Positions 34,975 through 42,740 of a DNA stretch of 64,000 nucleotides are shown in pieces. Within the stretch, counting starts at the first letter, position 1, and every line of letters begins with the position of its first letter. The notes under the pieces were generated by a model. It saw only the letters and a program-made list of their open reading frames with translations. It was not told where the DNA came from and ran no database searches. The translations under genes were made by a program, and so were the position numbers. The stretch lies in assembly GCA_910585635.1 (NCBI GenBank), contig CAJUFE010000015.1, positions 19,296-83,295 on the forward strand. Direction: 5' to 3'. Source of the stretch: an uncultured Lachnospiraceae bacterium (GTDB lineage Bacteria > Bacillota > Clostridia > Lachnospirales > Lachnospiraceae).

Positions 34975-35075
34975 AAGATAACGCCTCCTTGTTCGGTTGA
35001 TGAGTCTATAGTACCATGAAATGGGAGGGGTTACAATGGGGAGTCGATCTTTGTGGGATGGGAAGAGCCTTGCAC

Positions 35076-35092
35076 GTTACTTTTCGCAGGCA
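35076..35092 (+). repeat. Solo terminal repeat of the MITE-like family
   Basis: GTTACTTTTCGCAGGCAGG resembles the left end of the copy starting at 35110 (GTTACTTTTCACAGGTTGG), 34 bases away, and has no matching right end. It suggests an earlier insertion or a duplicated end. Confidence 0.5.
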
Positions 35093-35109
35093 GGCTAATG
35101 TGGCTTATG

Positions 35110-35305
35110 GTTACTTTTCACAGGTTGGCCAAGGGTCCGCTCCGGGAGGGACCTGTCACAACGTCACCGCGCTCTCGCTCCATGAGGAACATAGCGGACG
35201 CTAAGCTCGAAAAGACCTCGCTAAGCGCCGATGTTCCTCAAGGGGTTCCTTTTGTGCCAGGACCCTCCCTGCGCTACTTTAGCTGGCATGGGTGTGAAAA
35301 GTAAC
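35110..35305 (+). mobile_element. MITE-like repeat, copy 2, with TIRs and 8-bp target duplication
   Basis: A 196-bp element bounded by perfect 13-bp inverted repeats GTTACTTTTCACA (35110-35122) and TGTGAAAAGTAAC (35293-35305). The flanks GGCTTATG at 35102-35109 and at 35306-35313 are identical, as expected for an 8-bp target duplication. The interior folds into nested stems; TGAGGAACAT (35183-35192) pairs with 35231-35240. It encodes no transposase and must be mobilised in trans, if at all. It takes up most of the 34975-35402 gap. Confidence 0.9.
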
Positions 35306-35402
35306 GGCTTATGGCATAGGGATGTCATACGACCGGATACGTGATAGACCTTACGCCTCTTATATGCTATACTTTTCCTATCACAGAAAGGACGGTGACA
35401 AT

Positions 35403-35672
35403 ATGACAGACAGTGAAAAACTTGATCTCATCCTTGAAAAGGTGATCAGCCTCGATGAAAAGGTGATCAGCCTCGATGAAAAGGCGATCAGCCTCGATGA
35501 AAAGGTGGCCTGCCTTGATGAAAAGGTGACCTGTCTTGAAAAAGATATGATAGATGTAAAGGCAGACCTGCGGCGGTTACATCGTGATGATGTTTTGATA
35601 CTTGATGAAGTGGAAAGGATCTATGGGATACTCTCGGAACATATGAGAGACACTGCTAAACATACAGCATAA
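35403..35672 (+). CDS. Small coiled-coil protein with exact heptad repeats
   Basis: 89 residues, family not recognised. Residues about 13-45 repeat the heptad EKVISLD (variants EKAISLD, EKVACLD, EKVTCLE), encoded by near-identical 21-base units, which predicts a continuous coiled coil. A second helical part follows (LRRLHRDDVLILDEVERIYG). AGAAAGGACGG precedes the ATG. A -10-like TATACT lies near 35366. A strong terminator follows. Similar small coiled-coil proteins are common in clostridia and lack an assigned role. Confidence 0.65.
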   Translation: MTDSEKLDLILEKVISLDEKVISLDEKAISLDEKVACLDEKVTCLEKDMIDVKADLRRLHRDDVLILDEVERIYGILSEHMRDTAKHTA

Positions 35673-35691
35673 ATACATATCATGTGATCTG

Positions 35692-35719
35692 AAAGCACCG
35701 CGTTTTTGCGGTGCTTTTT
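35692..35719 (+). terminator. Rho-independent terminator
   Basis: GCACCGC (35695-35701) pairs with GCGGTGC (35708-35714), with AAA before and TTTTT after. Confidence 0.9.
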
Positions 35720-35880
35720 AAGTGATGAGCTTATATTTCGGTAACAGGTCGATGGCAGATGGAACGAATATAGATCCTCTTTGTCCGTTCTATTACAGCA
35801 GTCGGGGATCTCGTTGGCTTGTAGATCCGATCTTGCACAGGATGGATAAAACCGCGGAGGGATGGACCGACCGATCCCTT

Positions 35881-35945
35881 CCGGAGCGGACCTATCGCGA
35901 CATATCTATGCTATAAGGCTCCCTGGCGAGGGTGTGAAAAGTAAC
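35881..35945 (-). repeat. MITE-like repeat, truncated copy 4
   Basis: Reading the minus strand from 35945: GTTACTTTTCACA, then CAGGGAGCCTTAT, GATATGTCGC and GGTCCGCTCCGG. These match the left arm of copy 1 (about 528-595). The core and right end are absent. It lies in the 430-base gap 35673-36102, whose other part (35720-35880) shows nothing I recognise. Confidence 0.65.
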
Positions 35946-35985
35946 CCTCTACGTCCAAAATTGTAAAAAATGTATACCATACTAC

Positions 35986-36014
35986 TTGTTTTCCAACAAA
36001 GATCGTGCTAAAAT
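35986..36014 (+). promoter_or_regulatory. Promoter of the molybdenum cofactor cluster
   Basis: TTGTTT (35986-35991), 17-base spacer, TAAAAT (36009-36014), about 90 bases before the first gene. No ModE-like palindrome is visible here. Confidence 0.6.
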
Positions 36015-36102
36015 GACCCTAACCGACAGGATCAGACAAGATCGGTCGGGCTATAGGAAAGTATGAAAGATGAAAGCAAGAGAGCAGAGGAGAGATCATA
36101 GC

Positions 36103-37050
36103 ATGAAGCAGACAGGTGCTGTCCTGGTAGCGGCGGGGATGTCCACCAGGATGAAGGAGTTCAAGCCTATGCTGCCATTTGGCGGCTCTACGATCGCCCT
36201 CCATATCATATCCATCTTACAGAAATTAGGGATAAGCCCTATCGTGGTGGTCACCGGTCACCGTGCCAAGGAGCTGGAAGACCACCTTTCTCATACAGGC
36301 GTTCGTTTTTTGCGGAACGAGCGATATCGTGAGACACAGATGTTCGATTCCGTGAAGCTGGGGATATGTGCGATCGTGGAGGAGTGTGAGCGGGTGATGG
36401 TGATGCCGGTGGATGCGCCTGGCATACGGCCGGAGACCTTTAAGCAGATCCTCATGATCGACGCCCTTATGGTGCGGACTGTGTATCAGGGAGAGCCGGG
36501 GCATCCGATCATCTTACGGAGTGATATCGCCAGAAAGCTGTGCGGCTATACCGGAGAGAGGGGCTTAAGAGGAGCCATGGAAAATGCCGGGCCGCCGATC
36601 GTGGATATGGAAGTGGAGGACAAAGGCGTGTGCTGGGATGTGGACACCCAGGAGGAGTATGAGGGCCTTCTGGAGTGGAGCTACCAGCTGGGGGACGGCT
36701 ATCCGATCCGCCCGCTGATCCAGGTGCGTTTAAAAGGGAGCGAAGTCTTTTTCGGCCCCGGCTCGGCAAGCCTCCTGGACTATATCCGCCAGACCGGCTC
36801 CCTCCAGGAGGCCTGCCACCAGATGGGCTTGTCCTACAGCAAGGGGAGCCGGATGATCAAGGCCATCGAGCGGCAGCTGGGCTTCTCCGTGGTGGAGCGC
36901 TGGGCCGGAGGCCCGGGCGGCGGTGGGTCCACGTTGACCGGGGACGGAAGGCGGCTTTTGGAGGATTATCAGGCCATGGTCCGGGATGTGCAAAAGAGCA
37001 CAGAGCAGATCTATGGCAAGTATTTTGGCAAAGGTTTTCGGAGCGGATGA
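36103..37050 (+). CDS. MocA-like nucleotidyltransferase fused to ModE/LysR-type HTH
   Basis: 315 residues. The N-terminal MobA/MocA-type nucleotidyltransferase has LVAAGMSTRMKEFKPMLPFG and MPVDAPGIRP; it would attach CMP or a similar nucleotide to molybdopterin. From about residue 215 there is a winged HTH of the ModE N-terminal type (LLDYIRQTGSLQEACHQMGL, then SRMIKAIERQLGFSVVERW). No molybdate-binding MOP domain follows. The fusion suggests that cofactor maturation and gene control are linked. AGGAG lies upstream of ATG 36103. It starts the molybdenum cluster. Confidence 0.85.
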   Translation: MKQTGAVLVAAGMSTRMKEFKPMLPFGGSTIALHIISILQKLGISPIVVVTGHRAKELEDHLSHTGVRFLRNERYRETQMFDSVKLGICAIVEECERVMVMPVDAPGIRPETFKQILMIDALMVRTVYQGEPGHPIILRSDIARKLCGYTGERGLRGAMENAGPPIVDMEVEDKGVCWDVDTQEEYEGLLEWSYQLGDGYPIRPLIQVRLKGSEVFFGPGSASLLDYIRQTGSLQEACHQMGLSYSKGSRMIKAIERQLGFSVVERWAGGPGGGGSTLTGDGRRLLEDYQAMVRDVQKSTEQIYGKYFGKGFRSG

Positions 37051-37054
37051 GGAC

Positions 37055-38560
37055 ATGAGAGAGATCTATCTGATCCGTCACGGCAAGGTAAGGTCTGTGG
37101 ACGGGAAGAAGCGCTGTATCGGCCGGACCGATACCCCGCTGGATGAGGAAGGGCGAGGTCAGGCAAGGGCATTAGCGGAATATTTTGCCGAGCACCCGGT
37201 GCAGAAGGTCTATGCCAGCCCATTATCCAGAGCCAGGGAGACCGCCCAGATCCTGGCCGATGGCCGGTATCCGGTAGAGATACGGGAGGATCTGGCGGAG
37301 CTGGATATGGGGGAGTGGGAGGATGTCCCGTTACAGGACCTGCACAAGGAGCTGACCTCTGAGCCGGTAAAGGGGGAAGGGCGCCAGGCCGGGAAGGCGC
37401 GGTTTGCCCGCTGCATCGAAGAGATCCTGGCAAAGACCGGTGAGGGCGAAAGCCCGGACGATGACGAGAGAGCAGATGAGAGTGAAAGCCCGGACCATGA
37501 CGTGAGAGCAGATGAGGGTGAAAGCCCGGACCATGACGTGAGAACAGATGAGGGTGAAAGCCCGGACCATGACGTGAGAGCAGATGAGGGTGAAAGCCCA
37601 GACGATGACGAGAGGGCAGATGGGAGCGGGATAGATGCGGTGGATGAGAGCGGCACCGGACGAGCGGTGGCGGTGGTGGCCCACGCCGGTGTCCTCTGTG
37701 CTTATCTGTCCGGGCTCTTAGGGACCCCATTGGAGACCTCCCGGGCGCTGCCCCAGCCCTACGGCGGCTTCAGCCGCATCCGGGTGGACGGGGAGGAGAG
37801 GAAGGTCCTGGAGCTGGGGCGGATGCCCCGGATAGCCCCAGACGAGGCACAGTGCGTGCGGCTCTGGGACCGGTACGGGACACCGGAGCCGGTGCGGGCC
37901 CACTGCCGGGCGGTCTGCGAGGAGGCTCTTTCTCTGGGAGAGGAGCTCCGAAGGGCCGGTGTCCGGGTGGATATCCCGCTGCTCACCGCCGGAGCCCTGC
38001 TCCACGACCTGATGCGCCATAAAAAGGATCATCCGAAGGAAGGGGCCAGGTGCCTGCTCAAGGAAGGCTATCCCATGACCGCTCAGATCATCCTCCGCCA
38101 CCATGACTGGGAGCGCAGGCTGGACTGGGATATGCTTTTTGATCTGGTGGAAAGTGGAAGGCCTGGGAGCGCCGCAGAAGCCGCGGGCGACAAAGCCGGG
38201 AGCACCGCGATGGGGGCAGGTGATGGATCGGGGGACCAGGTGACGACAGATGGCGGACCGGCGGGTACAGCTGGGGCCATGGACAACAGATCGGCGCCAG
38301 TCAGGCGGCGTGGAGACAGGTCGATGGCAGCGGTCTTGACAGAAGAAGAGGACCCTGCGGTCGTGGAAGGAGCGCTGCTCTATCTGGCCGACAAGAGGAT
38401 CCGGGGGACAGAGCGGGTGACTTTAGAGCAGCGGTTTTCGGACAGCCAACATCGCTGTCTGGACTGCGAGGATCCGGAAAGCGCCATGCAGGCCCATAAA
38501 CGCCGCTACGAGGAGGCCAGAAAGATCTCCGAGATGGTCCGGGGATGGATGGAAGGATAA
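37055..38560 (+). CDS. Histidine phosphatase and HD-domain fusion with repeat insertion
   Basis: 501 residues. Residues 1-130 begin a phosphoglycerate-mutase-like phosphatase (IYLIRHGKV with H9). Its second half resumes near 200 with VAVVAHAGVLCAY. Between them are five 12-residue repeats of the type EGESPDHDVRAD (bases about 37440-37620). Residues about 280-490 form an HD hydrolase domain (LLTAGALLHDLMRHKKDHP, then IILRHHDWERR), interrupted by a second low-complexity stretch near 370-420. ATG 37055 is four bases after the previous stop. The position in the molybdenum cluster suggests a phosphatase or nucleotidase job in cofactor metabolism, which is inference. Confidence 0.8.
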   Translation: MREIYLIRHGKVRSVDGKKRCIGRTDTPLDEEGRGQARALAEYFAEHPVQKVYASPLSRARETAQILADGRYPVEIREDLAELDMGEWEDVPLQDLHKELTSEPVKGEGRQAGKARFARCIEEILAKTGEGESPDDDERADESESPDHDVRADEGESPDHDVRTDEGESPDHDVRADEGESPDDDERADGSGIDAVDESGTGRAVAVVAHAGVLCAYLSGLLGTPLETSRALPQPYGGFSRIRVDGEERKVLELGRMPRIAPDEAQCVRLWDRYGTPEPVRAHCRAVCEEALSLGEELRRAGVRVDIPLLTAGALLHDLMRHKKDHPKEGARCLLKEGYPMTAQIILRHHDWERRLDWDMLFDLVESGRPGSAAEAAGDKAGSTAMGAGDGSGDQVTTDGGPAGTAGAMDNRSAPVRRRGDRSMAAVLTEEEDPAVVEGALLYLADKRIRGTERVTLEQRFSDSQHRCLDCEDPESAMQAHKRRYEEARKISEMVRGWMEG

Positions 38561-38705
38561 GTGGCGGCGCGTCCGCTGACGGGCGCATGGAAGTTTACAG
38601 AGAACGTACGGGAAAGGGAGCGCAAGGAAAGTACCCGCGGGGGAAATACAAGAAGATATCTGTGGGGAAAATACAAGAGAAAGAGCGCCAGAAAGGATAA
38701 CAGCC

Positions 38706-39764
38706 ATGAAACTGATCAAGACAATAGATGCGGAAGGCACCGTGCTCTGCCACGATATCACCCAGATCATCAAGGGTGTGACCAAGGACGCGGTGTTCCG
38801 CAAGGGCCATGTGGTGACGAAGGAGGATATCCCGGTGCTGCTGAGCGTGGGGAAGGACCAGCTGTACGTCTGGGAAAAGGAGGAGGGGATGCTCCACGAG
38901 AACGACGCGGCCGAGATCCTCTGCGCCATGTGCTTAAATGACCATATGGAACGCTCCCAGGCCAAGGAAGGGAAGATCGAGCTGACCGCAGCCTGCGACG
39001 GCCTCTTAAAGGTCCATAAAAAGGGCCTTCTGGCGGTCAACAGCTTCGGCCAGATGATGATCGCCTCCAGGCACGGGAACTTTGCCGTGAAAAAGAAAGA
39101 CAAGCTGGCCGGCACCAGGATCATCCCTCTGGTGATCGAGGAGGAGAAGATGGAGGCAGCCAGACGGTCCGCCATGGAGGCCACAGGCGGAGCGCCGATC
39201 CTGGAACTGAAGCCCTTTGTCCATAAAAAGGTGGGGATCGTGACCACGGGAAATGAGGTCTTTTATGGCCGGATCAAGGACACCTTTACCCCGGTGATCG
39301 AAGGGAAATTAGGAGAGTTTGACGCCAAGGTCATCGACCATGTGACCTGGAACGACGACGATCAAAAGGTGACCGCCAGCATCCTTTCCATGATCGATAA
39401 AGGGGCGGATGTGGTGATCTGCACCGGCGGCATGAGCGTGGACCCGGACGATAAGACCCCGCTGGCGATCAAAAACACCGGAGCCAGGATCGTCTCCTAC
39501 GGTGCGCCGGTGCTGCCGGGCGCCATGTTCCTGCTGGCCTACTATAAGGTAGAAAAGGCCGGGGAAGAGCCACGGACAGTGGTCATCATGGGCCTTCCGG
39601 GATGCGTCATGTATGCGAAAAGGACGATCTTCGACCTGGTATTGCCCCGGGTGATGGCCGAGGATGAGGTGACGAAAGAAGATCTGGCGGCCCTGGGGGA
39701 GGGCGGCCTATGCTTAAATTGCCCGGTCTGTACATTCCCCAACTGCGGGTTCGGAAAGGGCTGA
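38706..39764 (+). CDS. MoeA/MogA-like molybdopterin-binding protein with Cys-rich tail
   Basis: 352 residues. The MoCF_biosynth (molybdopterin-binding) domain includes VGIVTTGNEVFYGRI and DVVICTGGMSVDPDDKTP. It lacks the full four-domain structure of MoeA. The extreme C terminus CLNCPVCTFPNCGFGKG has four Cys, spaced like a metal or Fe-S site. It probably takes part in molybdate insertion or in a downstream step. The gene is followed 120 bases later by moaC, on the same strand. Confidence 0.8.
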   Translation: MKLIKTIDAEGTVLCHDITQIIKGVTKDAVFRKGHVVTKEDIPVLLSVGKDQLYVWEKEEGMLHENDAAEILCAMCLNDHMERSQAKEGKIELTAACDGLLKVHKKGLLAVNSFGQMMIASRHGNFAVKKKDKLAGTRIIPLVIEEEKMEAARRSAMEATGGAPILELKPFVHKKVGIVTTGNEVFYGRIKDTFTPVIEGKLGEFDAKVIDHVTWNDDDQKVTASILSMIDKGADVVICTGGMSVDPDDKTPLAIKNTGARIVSYGAPVLPGAMFLLAYYKVEKAGEEPRTVVIMGLPGCVMYAKRTIFDLVLPRVMAEDEVTKEDLAALGEGGLCLNCPVCTFPNCGFGKG

Positions 39765-39884
39765 CGGCTGCCGGTGCAGGGGATGGCGCCAGTCTCAACA
39801 AAGACACAGGGACGGACAGTATAAAGGGATCGATAAAAGGATGCGTTGGCAGCAGGAGATGCGCACAGGAGAGGGAGACTTTTG

Positions 39885-40412
39885 ATGGGATTTACGCATT
39901 TTGACGGGCAGGGAAATGCCTGGATGGTGGATGTAGGCGGGAAAGCGGATACAGATCGGGAGGCGGTGGCCAAAGGCAGCATCGCCATGAGCCGGGAATG
40001 TCTCCGGATGGTGGTAGAGGGGGGCATGAAAAAGGGTGATGTGCTGGGTGTGGCCAGGATCGCCGGGATCATGGGGGCGAAGCGGACCTCTGAGCTGATC
40101 CCCTTATGCCATATCCTGAACCTGACCAAGCTGGAGATCGCGTTCGAGGTCCATGAGGAGCGCGCGGAGATCGAAGCCGTCTGTACAGCCAGGACCACCG
40201 GAAAGACCGGGGTGGAGATGGAAGCGCTGACCGGGGTCAGCGTGGCCCTGCTCACGATCTACGATATGTGCAAGGCCGTGGATAAGACCATGGAGATCGG
40301 GGGGATCTGCCTAGTGGAAAAGACCGGCGGAAAGAGCGGCCGGTTCGTCAATCCAAAGGCCAAAACAGGGGAGGAGGAGGACCATGAAGGATCCATGGGG
40401 ACGGATCATTGA
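39885..40412 (+). CDS. moaC: Cyclic pyranopterin monophosphate synthase MoaC
   Basis: 175 residues. MoaC makes cyclic pyranopterin monophosphate from the MoaA product. Signatures are MVDVGGKADTDREAVAKG near the N terminus, GVARIAGIMGAKRTSELIPL and CHILNLTKLEI, then TGKTGVEMEALTGVSVA and IYDMCKAVDKTMEI. The last 20 residues past the usual end overlap the moaA start by 29 bases. GGAGAGGGAG precedes ATG 39885. Confidence 0.95.
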   Translation: MGFTHFDGQGNAWMVDVGGKADTDREAVAKGSIAMSRECLRMVVEGGMKKGDVLGVARIAGIMGAKRTSELIPLCHILNLTKLEIAFEVHEERAEIEAVCTARTTGKTGVEMEALTGVSVALLTIYDMCKAVDKTMEIGGICLVEKTGGKSGRFVNPKAKTGEEEDHEGSMGTDH

Positions 40413-41385
40413 TTATATGCGGATATCGATCACGGACCGGTGCAACCTGCGCTGTAAGTACTGTATGCCGGAGGGGATCGACTGGATCCCTATGGACGAG
40501 ATCCTCACCCTGGAGGAGATCGCCCAGGTGGCGTCCTGCGGGGCCTTGCTGGGGATCCGCCATATCAAGATCACCGGCGGGGAGCCTCTGGTGCGGCTGG
40601 GCTGCTGCCATCTGATCCGGACGCTGAAGCAGATCCCCGGGATCGAGAAGGTGACGATCACCACCAACGGGATCTTGCTGGGCCAATATCTGGAGAGCCT
40701 AAAGCAGGCCGGGATCGACGGGATCAACATCAGTCTGGATACCACAGACCGGTGCCTGTTCAAGAAGATCACGGGTACGGACGGCCTGGAGATGGTGCTG
40801 GAGAGCTTAAAGCAGGCTGTGGCCATGGGCCTTCCGGTGAAGGTCAACGCGGTATCCGTGGATTGGGACAGCTGGCGGGAGGACGGGCAGGCCGGGGTCG
40901 CCTGGAAGAGCCTTTTGGAGCTGGCCAGGACCGATCCGGTGGATGTCCGTTTTATCGAGATGATGCCCATCGGCGCAGGAAAGGACTTCCCCACCGTCAG
41001 CCATGAACGTCTGCTCACGGAGCTTAAGGCCAGCTATCCGGGGGTTAAGAGGGACATGAAGGTCCATGGTTTTGGACCGGCTGTCTACTATACGATCGAC
41101 GGCTTTCGGGGGAGCATCGGCTTCATCAGCGCGATCCACGGGAAGTTCTGCGACAGCTGCAACCGGGTGCGTTTGACCTCCCAGGGCTACCTAAAGACCT
41201 GTCTGTGCTATGAGGACGGGGTGGACCTGCGAAAGATCCTGCGGGCGGATCTGCCGGACAGGGAGAAAAGGATCCGGATGGAGCAGGCTATGGAGGAGGC
41301 GATCCTCCAGAAGCCCATCGCCCATTGCTTCGACGATCCGGGACAGATCACAGAGCATAAAGGGATGAGCTGCATCGGAGGCTAA
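40384..41385 (+). CDS. moaA: GTP 3',8-cyclase MoaA
   Basis: 333 residues. It is a radical SAM enzyme that starts molybdopterin synthesis from GTP. The SAM cluster is CNLRCKYC; the GGEPL motif is in ITGGEPLVR. The C-terminal cluster is CDSCNRVRLTSQGYLKTC. The protein ends in Gly-Gly (SCIGG), the conserved tail required for activity in the family. GGGGAGGAGGACC precedes the ATG within moaC. Confidence 0.95.
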   Translation: MKDPWGRIIDYMRISITDRCNLRCKYCMPEGIDWIPMDEILTLEEIAQVASCGALLGIRHIKITGGEPLVRLGCCHLIRTLKQIPGIEKVTITTNGILLGQYLESLKQAGIDGINISLDTTDRCLFKKITGTDGLEMVLESLKQAVAMGLPVKVNAVSVDWDSWREDGQAGVAWKSLLELARTDPVDVRFIEMMPIGAGKDFPTVSHERLLTELKASYPGVKRDMKVHGFGPAVYYTIDGFRGSIGFISAIHGKFCDSCNRVRLTSQGYLKTCLCYEDGVDLRKILRADLPDREKRIRMEQAMEEAILQKPIAHCFDDPGQITEHKGMSCIGG

Positions 41386-41425
41386 AGTAGAAAAATACGT
41401 CAAAAAAGTAGTGGAGGAGATCGAT

Positions 41426-42373
41426 ATGGAACAGATGACCGGGACTGTCCGGGCGATCTGCATCAGCAGAGAAAAGGGGACGGAAAAAAGGCCCATACCC
41501 GAAGCGCATTTTATAAAAGACTTCGGGATCGAGGGGGATGCCCACGGAGGGAGATGGCACCGCCAGGTAAGTCTCCTGTCCTATGATAAGGTGAAGGCAT
41601 TTAATGAAAAGGGAGCGGGTGTGGTCGATGGCGATTTCGGCGAGAACCTGCTGGTAGAGGGCATAGACTTTAAGACCCTTCCGGTGGGGACCACCTTTTA
41701 TGGCGGGGATGTGATCCTGCGCATGACCCAGATCGGGAAGGAATGCCACAGCCACTGTGCGATCCACGCCCGGGTAGGGGACTGCATCATGCCCAGAGAA
41801 GGGGTGTTCGCGGAAGTTCTGCAGGAGGGTACGCTGCGGCCTGGGGATGTGCTGCGGGCAGAGCTCCCGGCGGCGGACCGTCCCTTTACGGCGGCGGTGA
41901 TCACCATGAGCGATAAGGGAGCTAAGGGCGAGCGGAAGGACGAGAGCGGACCGGCGGCGGTGGAGATGTTAAAGGCGGCGGGCTATGACGTGGTGGAGAC
42001 CATGATCCTGCCCGACGAGCCGGCAGTCTTAAAGACCCAGCTGATCCGCCTGGCCGACGGCAGGCAGGTGGACCTGGTGCTCACCAGCGGCGGGACCGGC
42101 TTTTCTCTCAGGGACCGGACGCCGGAGGCCACCATGGCTGTGGCGGACCGGAACGCGCCGGGGATCGCGGAGTATATCCGGATGCGCTCCATGGAACTGA
42201 CAGACCGAGCTATGCTGAGCCGCGGCGTGTCGGCGATCCGGAAGGGGACTCTGATCGTGAACCTGCCGGGGAGCCCCAAGGCGGTGCGGGAGAGCTTGGG
42301 CTTCATCTTGGATGCCTTGGACCATGGGCTGAAGATCCTGCGGGGTAGCGCCTCCGAGTGCGCCAGGACATGA
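41426..42373 (+). CDS. MOSC domain fused to MogA/MoaB-like protein
   Basis: 315 residues. The N-terminal 150 residues are a MOSC domain (FIKDFGIEGDAHGG, HRQVSLLS, GDFGENLLVEGIDF, IGKECHSHCAIH with Cys). The C-terminal half is a MogA-type adenylyltransferase (AAVITMSDKGAKGERKDESG, then LVLTSGGTGFSLRD and NLPGSPKAVRESL). MogA adenylates molybdopterin before molybdate insertion. MOSC domains are linked to sulfur or cofactor transfer. ATG 41426 with AGGAG is preferred to the GTG at 41411. This fusion is known in clostridia. Confidence 0.9.
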   Translation: MEQMTGTVRAICISREKGTEKRPIPEAHFIKDFGIEGDAHGGRWHRQVSLLSYDKVKAFNEKGAGVVDGDFGENLLVEGIDFKTLPVGTTFYGGDVILRMTQIGKECHSHCAIHARVGDCIMPREGVFAEVLQEGTLRPGDVLRAELPAADRPFTAAVITMSDKGAKGERKDESGPAAVEMLKAAGYDVVETMILPDEPAVLKTQLIRLADGRQVDLVLTSGGTGFSLRDRTPEATMAVADRNAPGIAEYIRMRSMELTDRAMLSRGVSAIRKGTLIVNLPGSPKAVRESLGFILDALDHGLKILRGSASECART

Positions 42374-42532
42374 GAGGGCGGATGCTGTCAGGGGTATTTT
42401 GCGGCTCATAGGCCGGTGAAGGGGCGGAGAAGAGAAGAACAGGCGCTGCTTTCGGGACTTGGACCGTGTGGGATAGGCAACGGCGAAAAGGCAGCAGGAG
42501 ATAAGGACAGCAGGAGATAAAGACAGTGAGGA

Positions 42533-42577
42533 TATCTGGCAGGGGGCAGCAGTGCAGTTTTTGCAGCCTGCCAGATA
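42533..42577. other. Perfect hairpin upstream of modA
   Basis: TATCTGGCAGG (42533-42543) pairs over 11 bp with CCTGCCAGATA (42567-42577), with an inner GCA/TGC part. Two direct copies of CAGCAGGAGATAA lie just before (about 42493-42522). There is no T-run. The fold is too simple for me to call it a known molybdenum cofactor riboswitch. Confidence 0.5.
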
Positions 42578-42640
42578 GATGCAGACGGCCACAGGATACA
42601 CATAGGGTCTGACGGTTTTGCGGACGGCTATGGATAGGAG

Positions 42641-42664
42641 CGTTATATTTTTAAAAATAGAACG
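42641..42664. promoter_or_regulatory. ModE-like operator upstream of modABC
   Basis: CGTT, ATATTTTTAAAAATAG, AACG: a 24-base palindrome with only one mismatched pair. Its ends CGTTA and AACG and its AT-rich centre recall known ModE sites. A ModE-type HTH is encoded at 36103. The site is 77 bases ahead of modA, in the 367-base gap 42374-42740. Confidence 0.55.
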
Positions 42665-42740
42665 ATCACTATGTACCAAACAAATGCAGACCGCGAGAGC
42701 CATATCGATCGTTATCGCAATCTGAGTCAAGGAGGAAAAG

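Noticed and set aside
36019..36204. Small minus-strand frame overlapping the cluster promoter
   Set aside because: It is antisense to the start of the MocA-like gene, has no ribosome site and no recognisable sequence.
42533..42577. Molybdenum cofactor riboswitch upstream of modA
   Set aside because: Only one simple hairpin is visible; the multi-stem fold expected of that riboswitch was not found.
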